Shown: piece by piece, positions 34,609-44,301 of the stretch
How the letters are laid out: each line of letters begins with the position of its first letter
Numbering within the stretch: the first letter of the stretch is position 1
Assembly: GCF_050281185.1 (NCBI RefSeq)
Contig: NZ_JBNNWS010000016.1
Coordinates: forward strand, 62,001 to 126,000
DNA from: Heyndrickxia sp050281185
GTDB taxonomy: Bacteria > Bacillota > Bacilli > Bacillales > Bacillaceae_C
Length of the DNA: 64,000 bases
Direction of reading: 5' to 3'
The notes under the pieces: generated by a model
Told to the model about the DNA's origin: nothing
Database searches by the model: none
Seen by the model: the letters and a program-made list of their open reading frames with translations, nothing else
Position numbers and translations under genes: made by a program

Positions 34609-35805
34609 CTAAGCATTTTTTTCAGTACTGTTTAAAAACATATTATTTTCAAAAAGACTATTAACTAAATTCTCACTAGATCTTCCTAGGGAATATTTAT
34701 TCCATGTTCTAGAAAAATCACGTATTTTCTCATAATCAAATTGATTATTTTTAATGACTTCAATAATATCTTTAGTTTCATATACAACTGGACCCGGAAC
34801 CAAATCTTCATATCGTCCCCAGAAGCCTCTTTGTTCCTGATATTCTACTAAATCATATGGATAAAAAATCATCGGTTTCTCTAATAACGAAAATTCATAT
34901 GGAATTGATGAATAATCAGTAATCAAATAATCAGTTAAAAATAATAGATCATTTACATTGGCATATGTGGAATAATCAAACACAAATCCCTCTAGTCGTT
35001 TTTCAATTATAGGCCTGTTCTTGATGGCTGGATGCAGTTTGATTAATACGACATAGTTCCCCGACAACTCCCTGCACATCTGATCTAAGTCCAACTGAAA
35101 ATCAAAACTATCTAAGCTATCATCACGAAAGGTTGGAACATAGAAGATGATCTTCTTATCTTTGAGCTGTGGATTTTGTCTAAAGAGTTCTCTTCTTTTC
35201 ATTTCTTGATGTTCTTGATTATAAAATATATCCGTTCGCGGGATACCGGTATATAAAATATTATTTTCGGAAAGATTGAATGCCTTTTTAAAAATCTCCG
35301 CCATTTCATCGGAACCTACGATTACTTTATCAAACTGATTATATACTCGTTGAAAACGTTCTTTTGCACGCTTTGTTCTTAAAGAAACAGACTTATCCTT
35401 TAATCCGAATGTCTTAATAGCTCCTGCTGCATGCCATAGTTGAGTGCATTGCACTCCATCTTTAAAGGAAACTGCTGATAAAAAACCAAAATAATTGTCA
35501 ACAATGATATTCTTCGAAATAGCAAGATAGTATATAGCTTTTACCATGTCAATTATATTTTTTGATTCAAATAACAAGACTTGTGCATCCACATTATTTT
35601 TAATTACATTGAAGCTTGAAGATTCACAGAGAAATACCACTTTTTGTCGTATTTTTCGCCTTTTCATTTCCTCATACACAAAGAGACTATTATCCTTGAA
35701 AGAAACGACAAACACGATTTTATCTTGTAAAGGAAAAAGTTTAAAAAAATTAAACTGTATTTTAAATAGCAATAAATACAGTTTAATCAAAAATTCTCTA
35801 ACCAT
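34609..35805 (-). CDS. tagB: CDP-glycerol:glycerophosphate glycerophosphotransferase (TagB-like primase)
   Basis: 398-residue Glyphos_transf enzyme most like TagB, which adds the first glycerol-phosphate to the ManNAc-GlcNAc-lipid linkage unit. It has QLWHAAGA (122-129, the TagB form of the WHGTP motif), GIPRTD (187-192), YVPTFRD (222-228), KLHP (256-259) and TDYSSIPYEF (296-305). A hydrophobic N-terminus (about 5-25) suggests membrane association. Overlaps tagD by 8 bp. The TagB versus TagF choice rests on the AAGA motif and is moderately sure. Confidence 0.8.
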   Translation of the reverse strand: MVREFLIKLYLLLFKIQFNFFKLFPLQDKIVFVVSFKDNSLFVYEEMKRRKIRQKVVFLCESSSFNVIKNNVDAQVLLFESKNIIDMVKAIYYLAISKNIIVDNYFGFLSAVSFKDGVQCTQLWHAAGAIKTFGLKDKSVSLRTKRAKERFQRVYNQFDKVIVGSDEMAEIFKKAFNLSENNILYTGIPRTDIFYNQEHQEMKRRELFRQNPQLKDKKIIFYVPTFRDDSLDSFDFQLDLDQMCRELSGNYVVLIKLHPAIKNRPIIEKRLEGFVFDYSTYANVNDLLFLTDYLITDYSSIPYEFSLLEKPMIFYPYDLVEYQEQRGFWGRYEDLVPGPVVYETKDIIEVIKNNQFDYEKIRDFSRTWNKYSLGRSSENLVNSLFENNMFLNSTEKNA

Positions 35806-36196
35806 TTTTCACAGAAAATAAATCCTTTTTTATTTTCGTTGTTGAAATTCCTACTGTTCTCGGTAAATAAACAACTTCACAATAGTCCTTTAAAAAATCA
35901 AACTTTCCTTTCCAATCATCACCCATCACAAATATATCCACATCATTATTTACAACATCTTGAATCTTTTGTTCCCAAGTATTTTCAGGAATCACCTCGT
36001 CAACATAGCGAATAGATTCAAGAATCAACTTGCGATTTTCATAACTGTGATAAGCTTTTTTATTTTTAATATCGTTAAATTCATCTGTTGAAATAGCAAC
36101 GATTAAATAATCGCCTAATTCCCTTGCTCTCTTTAATAAGTTAATATGTCCCCAATGAAGTAAATCAAAGGTTCCATATGTTATTACCTTTTTCAT
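35798..36196 (-). CDS. tagD: Glycerol-3-phosphate cytidylyltransferase
   Basis: Makes CDP-glycerol from CTP and glycerol-3-phosphate, the donor for all the glycerophosphotransferases in this locus. The 132-residue cytosolic enzyme shows GTFDLLHWGH with the HxGH nucleotidyl motif (14-17) and RTVGISTTKI at the C-terminal side. The ATG at 36196 follows GAGGAGAGG and matches the usual TagD start; the longer upstream frame is disregarded. First gene of the tagD-tagB-tagF transcript. Confidence 0.96.
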   Translation of the reverse strand: MKKVITYGTFDLLHWGHINLLKRARELGDYLIVAISTDEFNDIKNKKAYHSYENRKLILESIRYVDEVIPENTWEQKIQDVVNNDVDIFVMGDDWKGKFDFLKDYCEVVYLPRTVGISTTKIKKDLFSVKNG

Positions 36197-36276
36197 TTCA
36201 ACCTCTCCTCTTACAGTTTGGTTCATAATGATCCTATTACTATTTGAGTTAAGAAACATTAATAAAAAAATCACTT

Positions 36277-36311
36277 AACCTTTATTATAATCGAAATAAA
36301 GGTTCTTTCAA
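36277..36311 (-). promoter_or_regulatory. Predicted tagD promoter with overlapping palindrome
   Basis: Minus strand: -35 TTGAAA (36306-36311), 16-bp spacer, -10 TATAAT (36284-36289), about 85 nt before the tagD start. A perfect inverted repeat AACCTTTATT/AATAAAGGTT (36277-36286 and 36295-36304, 8-nt centre) covers the -10 box and most of the spacer, like a repressor operator. Confidence 0.65.
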
Positions 36312-36470
36312 ATACAAAAAGTGACAAATTTCACACAGAAGTTCATCAACTTCCTTCAAAATAGGTATTTTTATATATTTTTTATGTTTTAATAAAAAAA
36401 CATACTCTTTTTATCCGTTCCTTTATTTACCAAATCTCAGTTATATGAACATCGAAATAAAGAATTATCT

Positions 36471-37646
36471 TTAATCTTTTGTCTTGTTCAATTGGATTTC
36501 TTTAATTAAATCCACCCACAATTTTCCTATATTTTCGATTTCAAATCGTTTTACATTTACAAGTGCATTTTCAGCAAATTGTTTTCTCTTTTCTTCATTT
36601 CCGATGAGGTCTAATAAAGCATCTGCAAATGCGTCAACATTACCATTTTCGACTAATATGCCATCTTCATCATTTGAAATAATCTCTGCTGGACCTTTCG
36701 GACAATCAAAACTAACTACTGGAACCCCACATTGCATAGCTTCCACAATAACCATTCCAAAACCTTCAAACCGGGAGCTCAATGCGTAAATAGAGCTCTT
36801 AGATAGCTCTCCCTCCATATCCTGAGTGGCACCCATAAGATAAACATGATTATATAAACGATTTTCAGTAATCAATTGTTGCAGGTTTGTTTTTTCTCTA
36901 CCAAATCCAAATATTTTTAATTTCCAATCTGGAAAATACTTGTTTACTTTACTAAATGCCTCAATTAACATATCAAAACCCTTTTGGGGTGCAAGCCTTC
37001 CAGCTGCTAAAATAACTTTATCATTTAAAGGCGATATCGTTCCATTAAATTTTGGTATCGAATTCGTAATTTTCCTGACAATTACACCACTATCAGAAAA
37101 TATTTTATCATAGTCCTTAGTATCATCGTCTGTAAGTGTAATCAAATAATCTAAATTACGATAATGTTTTTGTATAGACTTTTTCAATTTATCTGGATAT
37201 ATCCCAAAATTTAGATGTTCTTGACCGACAAGAACAACATTCTTATTAGCATATTTTGAAGCAAAAATATTAAAGCTTGGACGAGTAGTAATTAATATTC
37301 CAGAATCGATTGATTTAATAAAGTTGTACAATTTTATATCTGTTAAAAGTGAAAAAAATGTATATGCCTCGTCATCTGAATGGATAAGTCTGCTTTTCGA
37401 TTTATTTAACTTGTTTATTACTTTTGATTTTAAATCTTTTGGTTTTTTATTTCTGCCAACATCATCATGTAATATTGTCACCTTAATCCGTGGATCAATG
37501 GTGAAAAACTCTTTTGCACGTCTACGTAGTACACTTACTATTTCTACATCATATTTATTTTCCACTAAATAATTCGCCACATTTAGAACAGTTCTTACTG
37601 TTCCACCCATACCATAAATATCGTATATTAAAAAATATATTTTCAA
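36471..37646 (-). CDS. Family-4 glycosyltransferase (TagE/poly(glycerol-phosphate) glucosyltransferase-like)
   Basis: 391-residue retaining GT-B enzyme that probably glycosylates a teichoic acid or builds a short sugar segment. N-terminal Rossmann part begins MKIYFLIYDIYGMGGTVRTV; the C-terminal donor half has ILAAGRLAPQKGFDMLIEAF and the E-x7-E motif region SRFEGFGMVIVEAM. Start is a TTG at 37646 with AGGTGA upstream, only 6 bp after the stop of the large TagF-like gene, so the two are co-transcribed. Donor (UDP-glucose from GalU is plausible) is inferred. Confidence 0.8.
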   Translation of the reverse strand: MKIYFLIYDIYGMGGTVRTVLNVANYLVENKYDVEIVSVLRRRAKEFFTIDPRIKVTILHDDVGRNKKPKDLKSKVINKLNKSKSRLIHSDDEAYTFFSLLTDIKLYNFIKSIDSGILITTRPSFNIFASKYANKNVVLVGQEHLNFGIYPDKLKKSIQKHYRNLDYLITLTDDDTKDYDKIFSDSGVIVRKITNSIPKFNGTISPLNDKVILAAGRLAPQKGFDMLIEAFSKVNKYFPDWKLKIFGFGREKTNLQQLITENRLYNHVYLMGATQDMEGELSKSSIYALSSRFEGFGMVIVEAMQCGVPVVSFDCPKGPAEIISNDEDGILVENGNVDAFADALLDLIGNEEKRKQFAENALVNVKRFEIENIGKLWVDLIKEIQLNKTKD

Positions 37647-37652
37647 TTTTAT

Positions 37653-40562
37653 TCACCTGCGCTGATTCTTTTCGAAAATTATTTCGATAGCACGTTGTGA
37701 GGCATGTCCATCGTCTAAATTACAAAATCTATCTTTGAAATTCTCGTATTTCTCACTATATTCATCCCTTAAATCCTCAATGTTCGCGATAGTTTCATAA
37801 AGCTCACTATCACTTAATACAATCGGTCCTGGAGCTTCTTCCTGAAAATCAAAATAAAACCCACGCATTTTTGAACCATATTTTAATAAATCATAAGTGT
37901 AGAATATTATAGGCCTATTTAAATTAGCGTAATCAAACATAACAGAAGAATAATCCGTAATTAGTATATCAGAAATTAAATATAGCTCTTGTATATCATC
38001 ATAATAGGTTACATTGTAAACCAAATCTTCAAAACCAAGTAAATGTATTCTTGCAGCATCAAAATAATGAAGCCTTAAGAGTAGTACATATTCATCGCCA
38101 AATCTTTCTTTGAATTGATCCAAATCGAATCTAAATTCAAAAGGTGAAGACTTTTTACTTCCTTTACGATCATCATCTCTCCACGTTGGGGCGTATAAAA
38201 TGACCTTCTTACTAGGATCAATATTAAGTTGTTTTTTTATTTCCTCTACTTTTTTTACATTGTCATTCCGATAAAAAATATCATTTCTAGGGTATCCAAT
38301 TTCTAAAGTCTTTTTATTATAGTTATAAGCCCTCTTTAGAATTTCAGCTGTATAATGGTTTGGAGCAATTAAATAGTCCCAACGCTTTACCCTATTTAAT
38401 AATTCTATAGATGTATTTTCCGCATACGCAACAGAATCTGGATCTACATCTAATCCAAGCTTTTTCAATGGAGTACCATGCCATGTTTCCACATGAATGG
38501 TGTCACTTCTCTTTTTGTAAAAATCCGGGAAGTTTCCATTATTAACAAAGTATTTGGCGGTTGCCATATAAAAATAATATTTAAACGAATGAGGCTTTAC
38601 AAGAATAGGATTACCAGGCAAATCTTTTTGCAGATCCTTCATGACCCAAACCGCTTTTATATTTTTATTTTGTGATAACATTTCCTCATAAATTGCCTTA
38701 GGATTACATGCGTAGCTATTTCCATAATAACTTTGGAAAATATACGTATTGGACTGGATAGGAAATAACTTGTTTAAAATACGGTAAGAAGCAACATTTC
38801 CCTTCTCCATCATCTTTTTGATTCTTGTAATTTTATTAAGTCTATCTTCAAATGATTTATCGATTTTCTCTGGACTAATATTTAAAGTGAATCTGGATTG
38901 AATTTTTCCAAAATCAAGTTTACATATTAACGAATCAAATTTGATGTGATCTAATATCCAATCCTTCATATTGCTTAATTTTTCATCCGGATAAGTAGCA
39001 ATAACAGAGAATTCAAATTCAACATTCGTCTTATTGGTTTTATGAAGTTTCCACTTAGCAGGCAAATCAAATGATTTTCCATATTTCCCTTTTATCGATA
39101 TATATCCTTCAGCATGCTCGGATAATTCCTCATTAGGAAGCATAATATTTATTTTTCCGTTAATCTCCATATTCTGGTTCGTAATATTAATTCTGCTTAT
39201 AGATTTTGAATATGTGTAGTTGCGTATTAATAAAGATACATCATTTTGCGCCGTGTAATATGGTTTTACAACAACTGCATCTGATTTATTATTTTGAACA
39301 AGCTGTTGTGGGAAACTGATAATATCCTTTTTATTAGAAATACGATCTAAACGAGACGATATTCGGTAATGTTTTTCCTCAATATCAATGAATAGGTCCC
39401 ATACACCTTCCTTCAAACCATCATTACAAATCATTTCGTTAAGATTTGCTTTAAAGGTAAAATGGGAATTATTAATTTTAATAGGGAATTCATGTATGAC
39501 ATTCAAATTCCTTTTTTTCATTACGAGCAGATAATCACCGGTAATATTTTGAAAAAGAGGATGGTTTGATAGTAATACAGCATTTATTGTTATACTCTCA
39601 GGGTCGACAAAAATAGTGTCAATTTCTACATTTAGATTATGATTACTTATTACTAACAATAAAGATTTTGTTTTTTTATTTTTTCTTATGGTTACCTCTT
39701 TTTCATTACCGTTAGAATCCTTAAAAATTACCGACTGGTTTGGAAAAATTGAGTCATCTACCAATTGTATGGATGAGCTTTCAATTTTATTAAGATTATG
39801 TGTATCTTGTGTATTGTTCTTAAGTTCAATTGTAATGTCAATTTCGTTTCCTTCTATTACATCCAAATCCAAATCATTCAAGTGAATACTAGCGTTAAAT
39901 CCAGCCCAATTTAATTGATCTCCTAAATCCTTACGTTCGACATTTTGTACTTGAAAACTTTTTTCGTAATCACCGTTCTCATTTCTTACAAGAATATTCT
40001 TAGTAATATTATTTTGTTTTGATGTATCCCATGATGGATAATAAGCATAGCCACTTAGTGAAAAGACTCCATTATTATTTATGTGAGCCTTTTCTATTTT
40101 TGTAATTACGCTTGGTTGTTCAATTTTAAATGACATATTCCCATTTTTCGTTGCATAGGGAACTATAACCCTAGGAGAATGATTATAAAAAAACAACTGT
40201 GATTCAAAATTTATATCTAGACATTTTAGCCTGTATTTTTTTGAATATCCATTTGCCTTAACAATAATATATACATCCCAAAAATTAGTGTCAGCAATCA
40301 TTTCATTATTCCCTGCAATGTCTATAATTGTCTCATAGATATTTTTTTCATTTAGAGATTTATTATGGTTCAACGTAAAGAAAAGTTCTTGACCATTTTC
40401 CCTCTGTTTTAAAAATAATTCTAGATTGCCTTCTTCTATATCTATTTGTGAATTTTCACTTATTTGTACAATCATTTTCTGATCATTAAATAGGATTGAA
40501 TGCAAAAAGTAAAAATTTTCAATGACTTTTGGTTTCCATAAAGATTCTAGAAAACCCATCAT
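37653..40562 (-). CDS. Large CDP-glycerol glycerophosphotransferase with unrecognised N-terminal region
   Basis: 969-residue protein. The C-terminal ~380 residues are a complete Glyphos_transf domain (TWHGTPLKKL about 692-701, GYPRND, YAPTWRDDD, RLHY, ITDYSSVMFDYA). The first ~570 residues show no motif I know; they look rich in beta strands, with at least one stretch (FSLSGYAYYPSWDTS) like the beta-sandwich found before some teichoic acid polymerases. ATG at 40562 has AGGAG five bases upstream; a TTG further up is less likely. Coupled to the GT4 gene downstream. Probably a polymerase; the N-terminal role is unknown. Confidence 0.8.
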   Translation of the reverse strand: MMGFLESLWKPKVIENFYFLHSILFNDQKMIVQISENSQIDIEEGNLELFLKQRENGQELFFTLNHNKSLNEKNIYETIIDIAGNNEMIADTNFWDVYIIVKANGYSKKYRLKCLDINFESQLFFYNHSPRVIVPYATKNGNMSFKIEQPSVITKIEKAHINNNGVFSLSGYAYYPSWDTSKQNNITKNILVRNENGDYEKSFQVQNVERKDLGDQLNWAGFNASIHLNDLDLDVIEGNEIDITIELKNNTQDTHNLNKIESSSIQLVDDSIFPNQSVIFKDSNGNEKEVTIRKNKKTKSLLLVISNHNLNVEIDTIFVDPESITINAVLLSNHPLFQNITGDYLLVMKKRNLNVIHEFPIKINNSHFTFKANLNEMICNDGLKEGVWDLFIDIEEKHYRISSRLDRISNKKDIISFPQQLVQNNKSDAVVVKPYYTAQNDVSLLIRNYTYSKSISRINITNQNMEINGKINIMLPNEELSEHAEGYISIKGKYGKSFDLPAKWKLHKTNKTNVEFEFSVIATYPDEKLSNMKDWILDHIKFDSLICKLDFGKIQSRFTLNISPEKIDKSFEDRLNKITRIKKMMEKGNVASYRILNKLFPIQSNTYIFQSYYGNSYACNPKAIYEEMLSQNKNIKAVWVMKDLQKDLPGNPILVKPHSFKYYFYMATAKYFVNNGNFPDFYKKRSDTIHVETWHGTPLKKLGLDVDPDSVAYAENTSIELLNRVKRWDYLIAPNHYTAEILKRAYNYNKKTLEIGYPRNDIFYRNDNVKKVEEIKKQLNIDPSKKVILYAPTWRDDDRKGSKKSSPFEFRFDLDQFKERFGDEYVLLLRLHYFDAARIHLLGFEDLVYNVTYYDDIQELYLISDILITDYSSVMFDYANLNRPIIFYTYDLLKYGSKMRGFYFDFQEEAPGPIVLSDSELYETIANIEDLRDEYSEKYENFKDRFCNLDDGHASQRAIEIIFEKNQRR

Positions 40563-41087
40563 AAAAACTCCTCTCAAAACTCATCATGAGCTCTTATTTA
40601 GGTATTATTTTTAAGATATTTTGGTCCCTTTATTCCCATTATCATGACAATAAGTAATATGCATATTCATTATACCGATTAATAATATCTGTACATTAAA
40701 CAAACTTATGCAGGATAACAGATGATATAAATCTATGTTTCATTCCTAAAACACAATAAGTTATTCTAACATAAAATTTTTATTTTGTAATTTGTTTCTC
40801 AAATTCAACATTAGAAAGAATAGTAGATTTATTCCAATCAGAAAAAATCCATATTCCTCTTAATATAGCAATCAATCAAATAAATATTCTCTCTCCTCAT
40901 AATTAATAAGAATTTAATAGAGACAGAAGTAATTATTTATTCTATTATAAATAGAGTAATAGAAAAAATTACATAATTTTCTATCACTCAAAATATGTAA
41001 TTTCCAACCGAAAAAAGACTGTTAGTTACAAAATTTATTAATCTCACATTAACAGTCTATTACTAACTTTATAGGAGAGGGGATCAG
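40563..41087. other. Long A/T-rich divergent intergenic region
   Basis: 525 bp between the large TagF-like gene (minus) and the glucosaminidase gene (plus). It is very A/T-rich without a plausible frame. The only clear structure is an inverted repeat AGACTGTT/AACAGTCT (41016-41023 and 41051-41058) about 30 bp before the glucosaminidase start, perhaps in its leader. Confidence 0.5.
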
Positions 41088-43091
41088 ATGAAAAAAATAG
41101 GAAAAGTACTAGTTTTAACATCAAGTATATTAATAGCTGCTCCTTTAATGTCCAATACACCATTTGACATTATAATGGCAGAGGCAAGCAGCAATATTAA
41201 AATGAAGAAAACTTCTTTTAAAACAACCGCTAATTTAAACATACGGAAGGGAGCAGGAACAAAATACAAAGTTAGTTATACTATACCGAAAGGAAAAATT
41301 GTAACATCTACCTTAAAAAATGGCACTTGGTACAAAGTAACATATACATATAAGTCAAAAGGAAAAAGTATAACTAAAACAGGCTGGGTTAGCCGAACTT
41401 ATTTAAAAGAATATTATCAGTACACTAAAATAGCCAAATCGTATTATTTTACAAAAACGACGACGAAGCTCTACTCCACGCCTGATACAAAGAAGAAAGC
41501 AGTTTACACCATCCCGGGAAAGAACGGATTTTATTCTACTCAAAAAGTAGTGAATAGTGTTGGACAAACATGGTTCCGAATTTCTTATAAAGGAAAAGTA
41601 CTTTATGTAAATAGTAATAGTGTCAGCAAAAACTCTTTTACATCGTTTGCCAAAACTAAATACACAGCCAATAAAGATACATACCTATTTCATTCCTATG
41701 GAAATGTAAATAAAAAACTAGTGAAAATTCCCAAAGGAACTATTGTCCAATCTACTAAAAAAATTAGCGATTGGTATAGTATAACTTTCAATGGGAAATC
41801 TGGATATATCTACATTAAAGATTTTTCCCCAATTGCTGTTATAACTGAAAAAAAGATTGAAGATACAACCTTTATTACAACTGCTGGATTAAATCTTAGA
41901 AAAACAGCAGATGTGTCATCTACTATACTAACTACAATCCCGAACTCAAAAATCGTAGTTGCAACCCATAAAGTTTCCAATGGATGGTATAAGGTAAGAT
42001 ACGGCAGTAAAATTGGCTATGTAAGTGGCAGCTATATCAAGGAAGTGAGAACTGGTGATCCAATAACGAGTCGAACTGGGTATCAATTCATTGATTTACG
42101 AACGAAGTCACCCGTAACAGCTAAGCAAATTAATGACTATATAGCAAAATATGTGAAGGCAACAGGTAAAATAAGTGTACTGACCGGTAAGGGGCAAGCA
42201 TTTATTAATGCAGGAAACAAGTATGGAGTAAATGCACTTTATTTAGCTGCCCATGCGATTCATGAAAGTGCCTATGGAACCTCTAATATTTCATTAGGCA
42301 AAAATAATTTATTTGGATTTGGGGCCTATGATGCTACTCCATTTGTCGCTGCTTATCGTTTTGCAACAGTAGACCTTAATATTGACTATATTGCCCGGGA
42401 AATGAAAGCTACTTACTTAAACGATAAAAATTGGAAGTATAATGGACCATATTTAGGTTTCAGTACAAAAGATTTAAAAAATACACGAATCGATTCGAAT
42501 AGTGAAGGAATGAATTTTTACTATGCAAGTGATCCTTATTGGGGTAAAACAATCGCTAAGCATATGGAGAATATACTACCTTTTGATAAAGCCTATTACA
42601 GCAAGGCTGTAGCGAATACTGTTGTTCCAGCTCAACCTGAAAAACCTGATGGCAGCGATATTTTTCCAAATGGGATCCAAGCAGTTGCCAATCAGGATAT
42701 AGTATTAAATAGTAAACAAGGAGTAAACGATGCCGTTAAAAAGCTCAAGAAAAAATCAACGTTTTTCTTAATTGAAAAAACGAATGATTATTGGGTTAAA
42801 GTAAAGGTCGATAATAAAATATACTGGACAAATGATATTAATTTTGTTACTTACAAAAAATATTTATCTGTCCAAAATTTAGGAAGGGTTACTGCTACAG
42901 CATTAAATGTCCGTAGTGCTCCTAACTCAACCACTATAGGAACATTAAATCTTAATGACTATGTACAGATTGTTTTGCAAAAAGACGGTAAGCTAACAAT
43001 GGATAGCACAAAAACTTGGTACAAAGTGACATTGGCTAATGGAAAAACAGGCTGGGTAAGTGCAAAATATATTGTGGATGAGCTTAAATAA
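41088..43091 (+). CDS. Secreted SH3-domain endo-beta-N-acetylglucosaminidase (LytD-like)
   Basis: 667-residue cell-wall hydrolase. A signal peptide (about 1-33, KK then a hydrophobic stretch, cut near MAEASS) leads to four SH3b-like repeats (about 43-110, 118-182, 190-250, 263-322; e.g. TTANLNIRKGAGTKYKV), a glucosaminidase domain (about 345-500) with the catalytic-type glutamate in AAHAIHESAYGTSNI and LFGFGAYD, then two more SH3-like units (about 535-590, 600-667). It would cut glycan strands and bind wall polymers. ATG at 41088 after GGAGAGGGG. The only secreted enzyme in the locus. Confidence 0.88.
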   Translation: MKKIGKVLVLTSSILIAAPLMSNTPFDIIMAEASSNIKMKKTSFKTTANLNIRKGAGTKYKVSYTIPKGKIVTSTLKNGTWYKVTYTYKSKGKSITKTGWVSRTYLKEYYQYTKIAKSYYFTKTTTKLYSTPDTKKKAVYTIPGKNGFYSTQKVVNSVGQTWFRISYKGKVLYVNSNSVSKNSFTSFAKTKYTANKDTYLFHSYGNVNKKLVKIPKGTIVQSTKKISDWYSITFNGKSGYIYIKDFSPIAVITEKKIEDTTFITTAGLNLRKTADVSSTILTTIPNSKIVVATHKVSNGWYKVRYGSKIGYVSGSYIKEVRTGDPITSRTGYQFIDLRTKSPVTAKQINDYIAKYVKATGKISVLTGKGQAFINAGNKYGVNALYLAAHAIHESAYGTSNISLGKNNLFGFGAYDATPFVAAYRFATVDLNIDYIAREMKATYLNDKNWKYNGPYLGFSTKDLKNTRIDSNSEGMNFYYASDPYWGKTIAKHMENILPFDKAYYSKAVANTVVPAQPEKPDGSDIFPNGIQAVANQDIVLNSKQGVNDAVKKLKKKSTFFLIEKTNDYWVKVKVDNKIYWTNDINFVTYKKYLSVQNLGRVTATALNVRSAPNSTTIGTLNLNDYVQIVLQKDGKLTMDSTKTWYKVTLANGKTGWVSAKYIVDELK

Positions 43092-43153
43092 AGCTAATTT
43101 ATCCATTTGAAAAATTGTTTCCTCTAAACAGAGAGGATAAAAATATTACGCAT

Positions 43154-43190
43154 AAAAAAGAAGAAGCACACTTTCTGCTTCTTCTTTTAA
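43154..43190. terminator. Bidirectional terminator between the glucosaminidase and galU
   Basis: Stem AAAAGAAGAAGCA/TGCTTCTTCTTTT (43156-43168 and 43176-43188) with a 7-nt loop and T-rich flanks on both strands, between convergent genes. Confidence 0.9.
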
Positions 43191-43210
43191 TATTGAAACT
43201 TACGTTAAAT

Positions 43211-44098
43211 TTACTCCTTGTTACTAATGAAATTTCTCTTAACTAATTCTTGTAAATAATTGATCATATCATTTCTTAAATCTTCTCTAGAGAGCGCCAT
43301 TTCTATTGTTGTTTTAATAAATCCAAATTTTTCACCAACGTCATACCGTGTACCTTCAAAATTATATGCATATACTTTTTGTTTTTCGTTTAGTTTTTGA
43401 ATGGCATCTGTTAATTGAATTTCTCCACCAGAACCAATTTGTTGTAAATCTAGGTAGTCAAATATTTCAGGTGTTAGTACATAGCGCCCCATGATGGCAA
43501 TATTGGAAGGCGCCTCTGCAATTTCTGGCTTTTCCACAAAATTATTAACTTCATATAATCGTCCAAGTTGTTTAAGTGGATCAATGATACCATATCTATA
43601 TGTTTCATTATCAGGAACCTGCTGTACTCCGATTACAGGAGAATCCACTTCTTGAAATACATTCATAAGTTGTTTTAAACAAGGTGTACTAGATTGAACA
43701 ATATCATCACCAAGTAAAACTGCAAAAGGCTCATTACCAATAAATTTTCTTGCACACCAAATTGCATGCCCAAGACCTTTTGGTTCTTTTTGTCGTATAT
43801 AATGAATGTCAACTTTAGAAGGCTGACGAACCTTTTCAAGAAGTTCAAACTTTTCCTTTTGAATTAAATTATCTTCTAATTCAAAAGCATAGTCAAAATG
43901 ATCCTCAATCGATCTTTTACCCTTACCAGTTACAATAATAATATCTTCAATTCCGGATTCGACTGCTTCTTCAACAATATATTGAATGGTTGGTTTGTCT
44001 ACAATCGGAAGCATTTCCTTTGGCATGGCTTTCGTTGCAGGAAGAAATCTTGTACCTAAACCAGCTGCCGGGATAATTGCTTTTTTTACTTTTTTCAT
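43211..44098 (-). CDS. gtaB: UTP-glucose-1-phosphate uridylyltransferase, copy 1
   Basis: Makes UDP-glucose from UTP and glucose-1-phosphate, for teichoic acid glucosylation and glycolipids. The 295-residue protein has the nucleotidyltransferase motif AAGLGTRFLPATKAMPKEML (start), VDKPTIQYIV, the sugar-binding VVEKPEIAEAP-like region (NNFVEKPE) and YDVGEKFGF near the C-terminus. ATG at 44098 follows GAGGTG. A second, clearly homologous but not identical copy lies at 49331-50209, in the same orientation. Confidence 0.95.
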   Translation of the reverse strand: MKKVKKAIIPAAGLGTRFLPATKAMPKEMLPIVDKPTIQYIVEEAVESGIEDIIIVTGKGKRSIEDHFDYAFELEDNLIQKEKFELLEKVRQPSKVDIHYIRQKEPKGLGHAIWCARKFIGNEPFAVLLGDDIVQSSTPCLKQLMNVFQEVDSPVIGVQQVPDNETYRYGIIDPLKQLGRLYEVNNFVEKPEIAEAPSNIAIMGRYVLTPEIFDYLDLQQIGSGGEIQLTDAIQKLNEKQKVYAYNFEGTRYDVGEKFGFIKTTIEMALSREDLRNDMINYLQELVKRNFISNKE

Positions 44099-44261
44099 TT
44101 CTGTTCACCTCTATTAAGTTGACTCTCCACTAAATTGTATTACATATCAGCTTTATTAAAAAGAGAAATGGTTGAAGATAATGTGTCTAAATAATAATAA
44201 CATTATTGACTTATTTTTCAAAAACATGTAAAACCCTCTTTAGCATCTATGATTCAGGAGT

Positions 44262-44294
44262 AAAGAAAAGGGACGGAAACCAGCATCCATCCCT
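44262..44294 (-). terminator. Terminator after the GT2-glycerophosphotransferase fusion gene
   Basis: AGGGACGGA (44269-44277) pairs with TCCATCCCT (44286-44294) with one G-U; on the minus strand TTTTCTTT follows. It lies within 10-40 bp of the stop codon. Confidence 0.8.
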
Positions 44295-44301
44295 AGAGCA
44301 A

